A stretch of 64,000 bases of DNA from Actinomyces capricornis (GCF_019974135.1 NZ_AP025017.1:1860001-1924000), one strand, 5' to 3'. Counted from the first letter of the stretch, positions 53,877 to 62,132 are shown. The notes: generated by a model from the letters alone, not told the origin. Program-made: numbers and translations.

Positions 53877-55001
53877 TCACATGAGCACGTAGGCGGCCAG
53901 CCAGCGGCGCATGGCGGAGAAGACCTGCTCGCGCACCGGCGGCTCGGACAGGGTCAGATCGTGCACCCCGCCGCGGAAGCGCGCCACCGTCACCAGGTCC
54001 CCCAGTTGGACCGAGCGGCGGGCCGTGGCATCGGCGTCGATGATCGTGTCGGCGTGGCGGGAGTCCGGCGAGCGCCCCACCCCCAGGCGGGTGCGCGCCG
54101 AACTCATCGACAGCACCGGGCAGCGGATATCCAGGCCCTGGGCCACGCGCGCGTGCCCGGCCAGGATCGCCTGCAGCCAGCCGGGGCGGATGGGGGCCGA
54201 GGGCTTGAGCGACCAGGCCCGGTTGATCTCCCAGCCGGTGACATAGGGGTCGCCCTCCCAGGAGGGGTCCGGCAGCTCGCCGTCGAGCTCGGGATCCCAG
54301 CCGTCGGTGATGGAGAAGGACTTGGCCGGGTCGATCATGCCGCTGAGCAGGGCCATGCGCGGGTCGCGCAGCGCCAGGGTCCGGATGACCGGCTCGCCCA
54401 CGGTGCGCAGCAGGTCCGAGCCGTGCATCTCCAGCCAGGCGGAGTTGAGCACCAGGGCGCTCAGGGCCCCGGGGTGGCGGTCGGCCCACAGACAGGCGAT
54501 GAGCCCGCCGGTGGAGTGGCCCGAGAGCACCAGGTCGGCCTCCCAGTCCTGCTCGGCGCGGATGACCCCCAGGGCCAGCCCCAGGTCCTCGTCGTACTCG
54601 GCCAGGGAGGTGCACCACCCGTGCAGTTGGCCCTCGCGCCACGAGCGCCCGTAGCGGCGCAGGTCCAGGGCGTAGAAGGCGCCCCCGATCCGGGAGATCT
54701 CACGGGCCAGGTGGGTTTGGAAGAAGTAGTCGTTCCAGCCGTGGACGTAGAGGTAGATGAAGGTCGGGCTCGACGGCGTGCCGGGGATGGCCTGCGGGTC
54801 CAGGGCCGGCAGGTGGCGCACGAGGGTGGCCACGGCGCCGTCGTCCTCATCGTCGGGCAGCAGCTCCAGGGTGCGGGCCTGGAAGCCCGGGCCCAGGATG
54901 TCGGGCCCCCAGGCCCCCACCGGCGCGTGCTCCGTGGCCTGCTGGGGCGGTGGCGGAGGCGTGGAGGTGCGGGGCTGCGAAGGGCTGCTGGAGTCGGGCA
55001 C
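53877..55001 (-). CDS. Alpha/beta hydrolase (serine lipase/esterase-like)
   Basis: The 374-residue cytosolic protein has an alpha/beta-hydrolase core: oxyanion-side YVHGWNDYF, nucleophile elbow LSGHSTGGLIA, a central lid-like region and a C-terminal catalytic His in FRGGVHDLTLS. The pattern resembles lysophospholipase/esterase-like enzymes of Actinobacteria. GTG at 55001 follows CACAAT by six bases, consistent with a leaderless message. The first ~30 residues are Ser/Pro/Gln-rich. It is convergent with regulator 3 and does not share an operon with the lipoprotein upstream. Substrate unknown. Confidence 0.87.
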   Translation of the reverse strand: MPDSSSPSQPRTSTPPPPPQQATEHAPVGAWGPDILGPGFQARTLELLPDDEDDGAVATLVRHLPALDPQAIPGTPSSPTFIYLYVHGWNDYFFQTHLAREISRIGGAFYALDLRRYGRSWREGQLHGWCTSLAEYDEDLGLALGVIRAEQDWEADLVLSGHSTGGLIACLWADRHPGALSALVLNSAWLEMHGSDLLRTVGEPVIRTLALRDPRMALLSGMIDPAKSFSITDGWDPELDGELPDPSWEGDPYVTGWEINRAWSLKPSAPIRPGWLQAILAGHARVAQGLDIRCPVLSMSSARTRLGVGRSPDSRHADTIIDADATARRSVQLGDLVTVARFRGGVHDLTLSEPPVREQVFSAMRRWLAAYVLM

Positions 55002-55013
55002 GCCACCATTGTG
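55002..55013 (-). promoter_or_regulatory. Leaderless -10 box for alpha/beta hydrolase
   Basis: CACAAT on the minus strand (55013-55008), six bases, then the GTG at 55001. Confidence 0.5.
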
Positions 55014-55327
55014 GCCACTGCGCTGCGGCACCGCTCCCGGCTTCGCCCTCAGCGCTGAGAGGCCCCGCGCGTATCCGCCCCTGACGCCGCGGATCCGACC
55101 TTGAGGACGCACATCCGCTCCCTGCGGGCCTGCCGATCTGCTTTCTGGTGCTCCGATCCGCGAGTAGGACGGAGGCGTTGAGACCTCCTCAGCCGTCGCG
55201 GTGAAAAACGGACCAGGGCACCTTCTGCGGCAACTTCCACAGTCATCCTGGAGTGAGGATCGCTTTTCTTTAGTCGCGCACAGTCTGTTCGCGTGATGGA
55301 TCCCGTTGGGGCCTGCGGTGTCCCTCG
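55014..55327. other. Intergenic stretch, no gene seen
   Basis: About 310 bp between the alpha/beta hydrolase and the minus-strand lipoprotein. Composition shifts from GC-rich to more mixed toward 55200. A segment near 55102 (TTGAGGACGCACATCCGC) vaguely recalls the arm sequence of the 14671 palindrome. I see no convincing gene. Confidence 0.4.
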
Positions 55328-55984
55328 TTACGTACTGGTGGGTGACGGCACGATCGTTCGAACGGCGGGGCCGGAGGCGACTTCGGGGATCTGAGTGATG
55401 ACTGTGCCGACGACGTGGCGGTAGTTGTTGAGTTGTTCGGCAGTGAAATCTCCCGTGGCGTTGTTGATGGTGAGGCGAACGGTGAGGAGGTGGCCATCCG
55501 GATAGAGCCATGATATGTATGCTCCATTGTTGACCTCCCACGTCCATCCGCTTCCCTCTTGGCCCTCAAAAGTAATCGCTGTGAGGGACTCGGAAAATAC
55601 ATTCGGAATGTCTTGAAAATCAACAGGGCCATCAAATCCCGGGTTGTCAGGGAGTGTAGTGCTTGGCTGGTAAGTGAACTCAAAAAAACCGAATTCATCC
55701 GTTTTGCTGGAATGCATAGTGCAATCATAGTAATAGCCTGAGCGGCCATAGACCCTTTCCGAGGCGGATGAGTGCGTATACCTGTAGGTCACTGTTAAGA
55801 ACCCGAGGGTCTCGGTGAGCGCCTCGTTGGGAAGGACTCCGCACAGCACTTCATCGGTGAGGGGCGCTGGGGGCGTGGGTGTGCCACTAGGGTTAATGCT
55901 TCCGGATAACGCGCAACCTGCTAGAGTGAGCACTAGGAGGCTTGTGCTCACTTGCGTAAGTCTGTCGACCAACAGTCTTCCCAT
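55328..55984 (-). CDS. Lipoprotein of unknown function, AT-richer than neighbours
   Basis: The 218-residue protein has a short basic start, a hydrophobic core and lipobox LAGC with Cys24, then a Pro/Thr linker and a soluble domain. That domain has two further cysteines (LCGVLP and YYYDCTMH) that could pair, and aromatic-rich segments (GYYYDCTM, FGFFEFTYQPS, GSGWTWEVNNGAYISWLYP). The layout, with an early Cys in a DEVLCGVLPNEALTETLGF helix, recalls actinobacterial DUF3558-type lipoproteins, but I am not sure. Codon use is clearly less GC-rich than in the flanking hydrolase and metX. A broken small gene ends 10 bp upstream, so both probably belonged to one acquired operon. Confidence 0.7.
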   Translation of the reverse strand: MGRLLVDRLTQVSTSLLVLTLAGCALSGSINPSGTPTPPAPLTDEVLCGVLPNEALTETLGFLTVTYRYTHSSASERVYGRSGYYYDCTMHSSKTDEFGFFEFTYQPSTTLPDNPGFDGPVDFQDIPNVFSESLTAITFEGQEGSGWTWEVNNGAYISWLYPDGHLLTVRLTINNATGDFTAEQLNNYRHVVGTVITQIPEVASGPAVRTIVPSPTST

Positions 55985-55993
55985 GAAATTCGC

Positions 55994-56344
55994 CTACTTA
56001 TCAACGTGGATGGAAGTCGTAGAACTCCAGTCTCGATCTCTAAGTAACGCCCAACGCTTTTCGCTTTCCTCTCCAGGTGTCCACCGCTCTTTGGTAAGGT
56101 TTCTTTGAGCTGCCTCAGGATTAATCTGCCATTGCACTGAAGGCCTCAACCAGAGGGTTGTGCACTTTATAGTTTCCGTTTAACCAGGTATCAACGCTCT
56201 TTGTGGGATTATTTTGATGTTCGTGATCTTCGAGCTGATCCGCGAGGCGTACTAGAAAAGACGCTATCATTTCGAGGCAATGGAGCGTGCACTATCGTTG
56301 CTGTGGCGTGAGTCGCATTCTTTGATGTGGGTGTGGAGCTCCAC
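55994..56344 (-). pseudogene. Broken small gene in three overlapping frames
   Basis: Three short minus-strand frames overlap end to end: 56344-56267 (25 residues, GTG start, stop overlapping the next ATG as ATGA), 56270-56121 (49 residues, starting MIASFLVRLADQLEDHEHQN) and 56137-55994 (47 residues, containing NPEAAQRNLTKERW and RWALLRDRDWSS). All three have protein-like, non-repetitive composition. Removing one T near 56122 fuses the second and third smoothly (FSAMAD-NPEAAQRN); one added base near 56270 would fuse the first and second. The simplest reading is a ~116-residue soluble charged protein destroyed by two frameshifts, followed 10 bp later by the lipoprotein gene. Three tiny coupled genes are the alternative. 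I recognise no family. Confidence 0.5.
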
Positions 56345-56369
56345 TGCGATTCGGGCTTCCGCCGTCTCG

Positions 56370-57590
56370 TCACGCCCCGGCCAGGAAGTCGCGCAGGATC
56401 GCGTCCATCTGGTCGGCCTCGATGAGGAAGCCGTCATGGCCGTGCAGGGAGGAGATCGTCGCCCGGCGCGCCCCCGCGATCCCCCGCTCCAGCTCCTCGG
56501 CCTGGGCGGGCAGGAAGAGCCGGTCGGAGTCCACATCCACCACCAGGGTGCGCGCGCTCACCCGCCCCAGGGCCGCCTCGATCCCGCCGCGTCCCGTGCC
56601 CACGTCGTGGACCATCATCGAATGGGTGACGATGAGGTAGGTGTTGGCATCGAAGCGCGCCAGCAGCTTGCCCGCGTGGTAGTCCAGGTAGGACTCCACC
56701 TGGTAGCGGCCACCCACCGCCGGGTCCTCCGCCCCCTGGTGGCGGCGCCCGAAGCGCTCATCGAGCTCGGCGGCCGAGCGGTAGGTCGTATGCGCCAGGG
56801 CCCGGGCCAGGCCCAGCCCCCGCACCGGCCCCACCGGGTGGGAGTAGTAGTCGCCGTCGAAGAAGAAGGGGTCGGCCACGATCGCCAGCTCCTGGAGGTG
56901 GCACCAGGCGAGCTGGTCCGCCGTCGTCGAGGCGCCCGTGGCCACCAGTGCCAGGTTGCGCACCCGGTGCGGGTGGGTCACCGCCCACTCGATGGCCCGG
57001 TGCCCGCCCAGGGAGGCGCCGATGACCAGGTGGAAGGTCTCGATCCCCAGGGCGTCGGCCAGGCGGGCCTCGGCCTCCACCGCGTCGCGGGTGGTCAGCC
57101 ACGGGAAGCGCGAGCCCCACGGGCGCCCATCGGGCCCCAGGGAGGAGGGTCCCGTCGAGCCCTGGCAGCCGCCCAGGATATTGGCGGCCACCACGTAGTA
57201 GCGCTCGGTGTCGATGGCCCGCCCCGGCCCCACCAGGTCCGACCACCAGCCCGGCGTTGGGTGCCCCGGGCCGGCCTCGCCGGTGACATGGGAGTCCCCC
57301 GTCAGGGCGTGCAGCACCAGCACTGCGTTATCGCGCGCCGCGCTCAACTCCCCCCAGGTCTCGAAGGCCAGGACCGTCTCGGGCAGCACCTCCCCGGACT
57401 CCAGAGGCAGGTCGCCGATCTCCAGGAAGCGGCGGTGACCGGGCTCCTCCCCGGGCCGCCACGCCCCGGTGGGGGAGCCCGCCTTGCGGTCCACCAGCTT
57501 GGAGGCGGCAGTGCCCACACCGTAGGCCTGCGCCACCGGGGCTCCAGGCGGCCCGGGGTGGGCGGGCTCAGCAGTGCTGGGAGTGCTCAC
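56370..57590 (-). CDS. metX: Homoserine O-acetyltransferase (MetX)
   Basis: MetX acylates homoserine for methionine synthesis by direct sulfhydrylation. The 406-residue alpha/beta-hydrolase-fold protein has nucleophile Ser193 in VIGASLGGHRAIEW, the family segments VLHALTGDSHV, ANILGGCQGSTGPSS and RFPWLTTRD, Asp in VDVDSDRLF and His in GHDGF. The elbow is G-A-S-L-G-G where most MetX proteins have G-G-S-M-G-G, a mild variation. GTG at 57590 overlaps the metY stop, so metY-metX form one operon. The substrate (acetyl- or succinyl-CoA) cannot be read from sequence by eye. Confidence 0.93.
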   Translation of the reverse strand: MSTPSTAEPAHPGPPGAPVAQAYGVGTAASKLVDRKAGSPTGAWRPGEEPGHRRFLEIGDLPLESGEVLPETVLAFETWGELSAARDNAVLVLHALTGDSHVTGEAGPGHPTPGWWSDLVGPGRAIDTERYYVVAANILGGCQGSTGPSSLGPDGRPWGSRFPWLTTRDAVEAEARLADALGIETFHLVIGASLGGHRAIEWAVTHPHRVRNLALVATGASTTADQLAWCHLQELAIVADPFFFDGDYYSHPVGPVRGLGLARALAHTTYRSAAELDERFGRRHQGAEDPAVGGRYQVESYLDYHAGKLLARFDANTYLIVTHSMMVHDVGTGRGGIEAALGRVSARTLVVDVDSDRLFLPAQAEELERGIAGARRATISSLHGHDGFLIEADQMDAILRDFLAGA

Positions 57591-59002
57591 CGCCCGCCTC
57601 CCGCCTCGGATCCCTGCGGGCCGGTGGCCGTGCCGGTGACGGCGGCGGCCGCGGCCAGGGCCTGATCCAGGTCGGCCAGGAGGTCCTCGATGTGCTCGAT
57701 GCCCACGCTCAGGCGCACCGTGCCGGCGGTGATGCCGGCGGCGGCCAGGCCCGCGTCGTCGAGCTGGGAGTGGGTGGTGGTGGCCGGGTGGACGGCCAGG
57801 GATCGCACATCGCCGATATTGGCCAGGTGGGAGAACAGCCCCAGGGCGTTGATGAAGGCCGCCCCCGCCTCGCGTCCTCCGGGCAGGTCGAAGGCCAGGA
57901 CCGCCCCTGCCCCGCGCGGGCAGTACTTGCGGTGCAACTCGTAGTAGGGGCTGGAGGCCAGCCCCGAGTAGCGCACCCCGGCCACATCCGGCCGCGCCTC
58001 CAGCCAGGAGGCCACGGCCAGGGCGTTGTCCACGTGGCGCTCCATGCGCAGGGAGAGGGTCTCGATGCCCTGGGCGATGAGGAAGGCCGAGTGCGGGGCC
58101 AGGGGCAGGCCCAGGTCGCGCTGCCCCTCGGCGCGGGCCTTGAGGATGAAGGCGAGGTTGGCGCCCAGGGCTCCGCCCACCCCCAGGTCCCGGGCGTAGA
58201 CCAGGCCGTGGTAGGACTCGTCGGGGGTGTTGAAGCCGGGGAAGCGCTCGGGGCTCGCGGCGAAGTCGAAGTTGCCGGCATCCACGATCACCCCGGCCAC
58301 CGAGGAGCCGTGACCGCCCAGGAACTTAGTGGCCGAGGCCACCACGATATCCGCGCCCCACTCGAAGGGGCGGGTCAGGAAGGGCGAGGCCACCGTGTTG
58401 TCCACCACCAGGGGGATGCCCTCGGCGTGGGCCGCGCCCGCCACCGCCTCGATGTCCAGGATGTCGCCGCGCGGGTTGGGGATGGTCTCCCCGAAGAAGG
58501 CGATGGTGCGCTCATCGGCCAGCGCCGCCCAGGCCCGCGGGTCGGAGGGGTCCTCCACGAAGCGGGTCTCGATGCCGAAGCGGGGCAGGGAGTGGGCGAG
58601 CAGGTTCGTGGTGCCCCCGTACAGGGAGGGGGAGGACACGATATTGGTGCCCGCCGACCCCAGGGTCAGGAAGGCCAGGGTCTGGGCGCCCTGGCCCGAG
58701 GCGGTCAGCAGCGCCCCCACGCCGCCCTCCAGAGCGGCGATCCGGTTCTCCACGATCTCGTTGGTGGGGTTGTTCAGGCGGGTGTAGATGGGCCCGAGCT
58801 CGGCCAGGGAGAAGCGGGCGGCTGCCTGCTCGGCGGAATCGAAGACGAAGGAGGTGGTCTGGTAGATGGGGATGGCCCGGGCGCGGGCGGTATCCGCCCT
58901 GGGGTCGTGGCCGGCCTGGACCTGCTTGGTCTCGAAGCGCCAGCCCCGGGGGCTGGTGGGGGAGGGGGCCTGGGTGGCGGTGGGCGTGGGCTGGGTGGTC
59001 AT
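57587..59002 (-). CDS. metY: O-acetylhomoserine sulfhydrylase (MetY)
   Basis: A PLP enzyme of the Cys/Met metabolism family that makes homocysteine from O-acetylhomoserine and sulfide. The 471 residues include SFVFDSAEQAAARF, YTRLNNPTNEIVENRIAALEGG and the PLP lysine Lys226 in SATKFLGGHG; ASGQGAQTLAFLTL is typical of the long MetY subgroup. ATG at 59002 has AAGGAG six bases upstream. A ~250-nt leader precedes it, containing a leaderless 23-codon peptide frame and two hairpins, which suggests translation-linked attenuation. Confidence 0.95.
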   Translation of the reverse strand: MTTQPTPTATQAPSPTSPRGWRFETKQVQAGHDPRADTARARAIPIYQTTSFVFDSAEQAAARFSLAELGPIYTRLNNPTNEIVENRIAALEGGVGALLTASGQGAQTLAFLTLGSAGTNIVSSPSLYGGTTNLLAHSLPRFGIETRFVEDPSDPRAWAALADERTIAFFGETIPNPRGDILDIEAVAGAAHAEGIPLVVDNTVASPFLTRPFEWGADIVVASATKFLGGHGSSVAGVIVDAGNFDFAASPERFPGFNTPDESYHGLVYARDLGVGGALGANLAFILKARAEGQRDLGLPLAPHSAFLIAQGIETLSLRMERHVDNALAVASWLEARPDVAGVRYSGLASSPYYELHRKYCPRGAGAVLAFDLPGGREAGAAFINALGLFSHLANIGDVRSLAVHPATTTHSQLDDAGLAAAGITAGTVRLSVGIEHIEDLLADLDQALAAAAAVTGTATGPQGSEAGGGR

Positions 59003-59060
59003 CGTGTGCTCCTTAGGTCCGTGGTGACCAGGGGCGGACGACGGCGGTGCGGGGCACGGC

Positions 59061-59082
59061 CCCCGCCTTGCGTTGGGCGGGG
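59061..59082 (-). promoter_or_regulatory. Second hairpin in the metY leader
   Basis: A perfect 7-bp GC stem (59061-59067 with 59076-59082) and 8-base loop, about 60 nt before the metY start. With the upstream hairpin it could form alternative structures in an attenuator. Confidence 0.45.
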
Positions 59083-59149
59083 TGCGGGCTGGTGCGGCGT
59101 GTCCTGGCGCTTCCTCGATCCGCGGTCACCGGTGTGGGTGAGATGGGGG

Positions 59150-59183
59150 GACGCGCACGTGGGCATGCTGCGGCGTGCGCGTC
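59150..59183 (-). promoter_or_regulatory. Hairpin overlapping the leader peptide stop
   Basis: Perfect 9-bp stem (59175-59183 with 59150-59158, 16-base spacer). Its 5' arm begins inside the TGA of the leader peptide, so a ribosome stalled on the Met/Arg codons just before would leave it free to fold, while one ending at the stop would cover it. Confidence 0.55.
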
Positions 59184-59253
59184 AGCTGCGCATTCGCATG
59201 CGGTGGGGCTGCGGGGGCTCCGAGGCCCTCGGGCCGGACACGTTCCAAGGCAT
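59182..59253 (-). CDS. Leaderless leader peptide upstream of metYX
   Basis: A 23-codon frame starts at ATG 59253 and ends at TGA 59182 with the residues Met-Arg-Met-Arg-Ser. TACAGT lies exactly six bases before the ATG, so the transcript would start on the A of the initiator codon. The full peptide is Pro/Arg-rich (MPWNVSG at its start). A hairpin starts in its stop codon and metY follows about 180 nt later. In Actinobacteria several amino-acid genes have such leaderless control peptides; two Met codons near the end fit methionine sensing, but conservation is untested. Confidence 0.5.
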   Translation of the reverse strand: MPWNVSGPRASEPPQPHRMRMRS

Positions 59254-59265
59254 GCCCGAACTGTA
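59254..59265 (-). promoter_or_regulatory. Promoter of the metYX leader
   Basis: TACAGT on the minus strand (59265-59260), six bases, then the leader ATG. A weak TTGCCC lies about 19 bases further upstream. Confidence 0.55.
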
Positions 59266-59692
59266 GCGGCCACTCGGCTCCGGGGGGCAAGTCGGGGCGC
59301 GGGGCGTCCGTCAGGCGGACACCCCGCAGCCCGGGGGCGGTGGCTCGGAAGGACGGCTGGGGAGCGCCTGGGGTGCACCTGTGTGGGATGTCACGTGGGT
59401 CACGTCACGGTATCGACGACGGCGAAGGCCGGAATGGCGCCGATAGGCCTGAAATCACAGTGATGTAAGTGGCGGATGTGAAGAATGTGAACAGTGTTCC
59501 CAAGGTGAACTGAGGCGACTAATGTGGCGTGGGAGCACACGGAGAGGCACCTCGGTGCCGCCTCCACCGATCAGCCGGGCGCCCACCGCCGACCGCCGCA
59601 TCCCGATGTGCCGGAGGGCCGGCGGTGGCCGCACGAACGCTGACCGGCCGACCGTGACCGAAGATGACCGACCCTGACCGACGGAGACCCCA
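59266..59692. other. Divergent region between metY leader and NlpC/P60 gene
   Basis: No gene seen in ~430 bp. It holds GTCAC at 59390, 59399 and 59404, an ATCACAGTGAT palindrome at 59454-59464, and GTGAA repeats at 59478, 59487 and 59505, i.e. on a 9-bp grid, just upstream of and over the promoter of the endopeptidase gene. Confidence 0.5.
59497..59525 (+). promoter_or_regulatory. Promoter and GTGAA repeats before the NlpC/P60 gene
   Basis: TTCCCA at 59497-59502, 17 bases, TAATGT at 59520-59525. The GTGAA repeats overlap its upstream half, suggesting control by an activator; an OmpR-type regulator such as MtrA is a guess. The leader would be about 160 nt. Confidence 0.45.
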
Positions 59693-61096
59693 GTGACCCC
59701 CTCGTTCCAGAACCGATGGAGGCGCGGCACCATCGCCACCGCCGTCCTGGCGCTGGCCTGCCTCGTCATACCCGCGGCCCATGCTGATCCCGTCACCCAG
59801 GACGACGTCGATCGGGCCAAGGAGGCCGAGGCCTCGACCAGCGCCTCCATCGGCGAGCTGGAGGCCCAGCTCGCCCAGCTGAACGTCAACCTCGAGACCG
59901 CCCAGCGCAACGCCCAGATCGCCAACGAGGACTACCTCATGGCCGTCCAGGAGCTGGCCACCGCCTCCTCCGAGGCGCAGACCGCGCAGGACAGCGCCGA
60001 CTCGGCGGCCCAGGAGACCCAGACGGCCCGCGCCGACCTGGGTGCCGTCGTCGTCCAGACCTACCAGGAGGGCGGCAACGCGATCACCGCCCTGACCCCC
60101 TACGTCACCGCCACCTCCATCTCCGAGCTCGCCGACGCCGAGGTCGCCCGGGCCCGCATGGGGGAGCGCACCAATGCCAAGGTCCAGGACGTCGAGGCGC
60201 TCCAGGCCGTGGCCGAGACCATGCAGGGGATCGCCGACGAGAAGGTCGAGACCAAGCAGACCGCCGCCACCGAGGCCGAGACCGCCAAGGCCACTGCCGC
60301 CAGCGCCGCCACCACCGCCCAGGCCGAGGTCACCCAGGCCCAGACCCAGCGCGATGCCCTGGTGACCAGGCTCGCCGAGCAGCGGGGCACCACCGTCGAG
60401 CTGGAGAGGCAGCACCAGGACCAGCTCGAGGCCGAGCGCAAGGCTCGCGAGGAGGCTGCGGCCAAGGCCGCCGCCGAGGAGGCCGCCAGGACCGCGGCCG
60501 CCCAGCAGGCGCCCCAGGAGCCCGCCCCCCGGGCCACCGAGGACCAGCCCGCCACCGAGGCGCCCGAGCCCCCGGCGCAGGAGCCGCAGGACGAGCAGCC
60601 CGCGCCGGCCCCCGCCGCCGAGGAGGAGGCCGGGGAGCCTGAGGAGGCCGAGGAGGCCCCGGCCCCCGCGCCGGCCCCCGCCGTTGAGGAGGAGGCCGAG
60701 GAGCCCGCGCCCGCGCCGGCCGCCTCGGGCGATGCCGCCGCCACCGCCATCTCCGCAGCCATGAGCTACATCGGCACCCCCTACGTGTGGGGAGGCGAGT
60801 CGGCCGCGGGCCTGGACTGTTCGGGCCTGACGATGATGGCCTACCAGGCCGCAGGCGTCTCCCTGACCCACTCCTCCCGGGTGCAGTACGGCCAGGGCCA
60901 GCATGTTCCGCTCTCCAGTGCGCAGCCCGGCGACCTGGTCTTCTGGTCCTCCGACGGCACCCAGTCGGGCATCTACCACGTGGCCATCTACCTGGGCGAC
61001 GGGCAGATGATCGAGGCGCCGACCTTCGGCTTCACCGTCACCGTGACCTCCATGCGCTACTCCGGCGCCATGCCCACGGCCGTGCGCCCCTACTGA
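59693..61096 (+). CDS. Secreted NlpC/P60 peptidoglycan endopeptidase (RipA-like)
   Basis: The enzyme cuts peptide stems of peptidoglycan during growth or division. The 467-residue protein has a signal peptide cut after AHA31, a long coiled-coil of ~210 residues rich in Ala, Glu and Gln, a Pro/Glu/Ala linker (about 275-345), and a C-terminal NlpC/P60 domain. Catalytic Cys376 is in GLDCSGLTM and His429 in GIYHVAIYLG. Coiled coil plus NlpC/P60 is the RipA/CwlO layout, in which the coiled coil restrains or localises the enzyme through FtsEX-like partners. GTG at 59693 follows GGAGA. It is monocistronic, ending at a 24-bp bidirectional terminator. Confidence 0.94.
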   Translation: MTPSFQNRWRRGTIATAVLALACLVIPAAHADPVTQDDVDRAKEAEASTSASIGELEAQLAQLNVNLETAQRNAQIANEDYLMAVQELATASSEAQTAQDSADSAAQETQTARADLGAVVVQTYQEGGNAITALTPYVTATSISELADAEVARARMGERTNAKVQDVEALQAVAETMQGIADEKVETKQTAATEAETAKATAASAATTAQAEVTQAQTQRDALVTRLAEQRGTTVELERQHQDQLEAERKAREEAAAKAAAEEAARTAAAQQAPQEPAPRATEDQPATEAPEPPAQEPQDEQPAPAPAAEEEAGEPEEAEEAPAPAPAPAVEEEAEEPAPAPAASGDAAATAISAAMSYIGTPYVWGGESAAGLDCSGLTMMAYQAAGVSLTHSSRVQYGQGQHVPLSSAQPGDLVFWSSDGTQSGIYHVAIYLGDGQMIEAPTFGFTVTVTSMRYSGAMPTAVRPY

Positions 61097-61208
61097 GCCC
61101 GGCAGGCCCGCCGAGCCCGACCGAGCCCAGCTGAGCCTCTGCGGTGGCACCGCCCGCGCCGGGCAGGGGAGCACCGGAGGGCAGTTGGGCTTCGGGGCAC
61201 GGAGCGAG

Positions 61209-61263
61209 GAATCGGCTGGGGCCGGGACATCACCTCACATGATGTCCCGGCCCCAGCCGATTC
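61209..61263. terminator. Perfect 24-bp bidirectional terminator stem
   Basis: Bases 61209-61232 and 61240-61263 are exactly complementary with a 7-base loop. It lies between the convergent endopeptidase and pyrophosphatase genes and ends 22 bp from the latter's stop, so it probably serves both. Confidence 0.85.
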
Positions 61264-61285
61264 GGTGTCGCAGACTCCGGGCGAC

Positions 61286-61786
61286 TCAGTGCCCGCCGTG
61301 GGCCAGGTTCTCGGCCTCGCGCTCGTAGGAGCGGCGGATCTCCTCCTCGGCCTCCTCGCGCCCCACCCAGTGGGCGCCCTCCACGGACTTGCCCGGCTCC
61401 AGATCCTTGTAGACCTCGAAGAAGTGCTGGATCTCCAGGCGGTGGAACTCCGAGACGTCCTCGATATCCGTGCGCCAGGAGGCCCGCTGGTCCGCACTGG
61501 GCACGCACAGGACCTTGTCGTCCCCGCCCTTCTCATCGCGCATGCGGAACATGCCCAGGGCGCGGCAGCGGATGACGCAGCCGGGGAAGGTGGGCTCCTC
61601 CAGCAGGACCAGCGCGTCGAGCGGATCGCCATCCTCACCCAGGGTGCCGTCGATGAAGCCGTAGTCATCGGGGTAGCGCGTTGAGGTGAAGAGCATCCTG
61701 TCCAAGCGGATCCGTCCGGTCTCGTGGTCGATCTCGTACTTGTTGCGGTTGCCCTTGGGGATCTCGATCGTGACGTCGAACTCCAC
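61286..61786 (-). CDS. ppa: Inorganic pyrophosphatase (family I)
   Basis: Ppa hydrolyses pyrophosphate to phosphate. The 166-residue protein has family I motifs: [41 protein letters not shown] with the metal-binding Asp residues of the DGDPLD signature, and [13 protein letters not shown]. The GTG start at 61786 follows AAGGAGG with good spacing; the frame extends upstream to a GTG at 61882, but that extension is Pro-rich and has no ribosome site. Phosphate released here would join the pool handled by ppk and the Pst and Pit systems. Divergent from dacB. Confidence 0.97.
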   Translation of the reverse strand: MEFDVTIEIPKGNRNKYEIDHETGRIRLDRMLFTSTRYPDDYGFIDGTLGEDGDPLDALVLLEEPTFPGCVIRCRALGMFRMRDEKGGDDKVLCVPSADQRASWRTDIEDVSEFHRLEIQHFFEVYKDLEPGKSVEGAHWVGREEAEEEIRRSYEREAENLAHGGH

Positions 61787-62132
61787 GTGGAGCCTCCTTC
61801 GCTTGTCATAGCAGTCCGTATGAGGCCGATCAACCGGCGTCGGGTTCGGCGTCGAGTCCGGCGGGTCGGGCGGCAATGGCACTAGTGTGGCCTACGAGGG
61901 CGTTGGAGGTGGGAAACTACGGACCGCGGCGCCCGACCCGCCCCAAGCGGTGGGACCCGGTGCCGCCGTCCGGCGTCGCCCAGTGCCGTCCCCGGTACCG
62001 GCACCAGCCTACCGGGCATCCCTACCGGCCGCCCGGTGGTCGGCACCGGCACCGGGACGGCCCCGACCGTCAGCCTCCACTCTCGTCTTCAGCCTGTATC
62101 CACCCCGTCAACCCGCCAGTAAATGAGGACCC
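61787..62132. other. Divergent region between ppa and dacB
   Basis: About 346 bp. A CACTAGTGTGG segment near 61880 holds a TAGTGT box that may drive transcription toward dacB. The rest is C/G-rich with scattered CCGG and I see no gene in it. Confidence 0.45.

Noticed and set aside
59003..59260. SAM riboswitch in the metY leader
   Set aside because: I could not build the conserved SAM-I, SAM-II or SAM-IV cores; the leader peptide and hairpins explain the region better.
59526..59692. c-di-AMP (ydaO) riboswitch before the NlpC/P60 gene
   Set aside because: Such riboswitches precede many actinobacterial wall-hydrolase genes, but the conserved ydaO motifs were not found here.
61787..61882. N-terminal extension of pyrophosphatase to GTG 61882
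   Set aside because: Pro-rich and lacks a ribosome site; GTG 61786 has AAGGAGG and matches the family's usual start.
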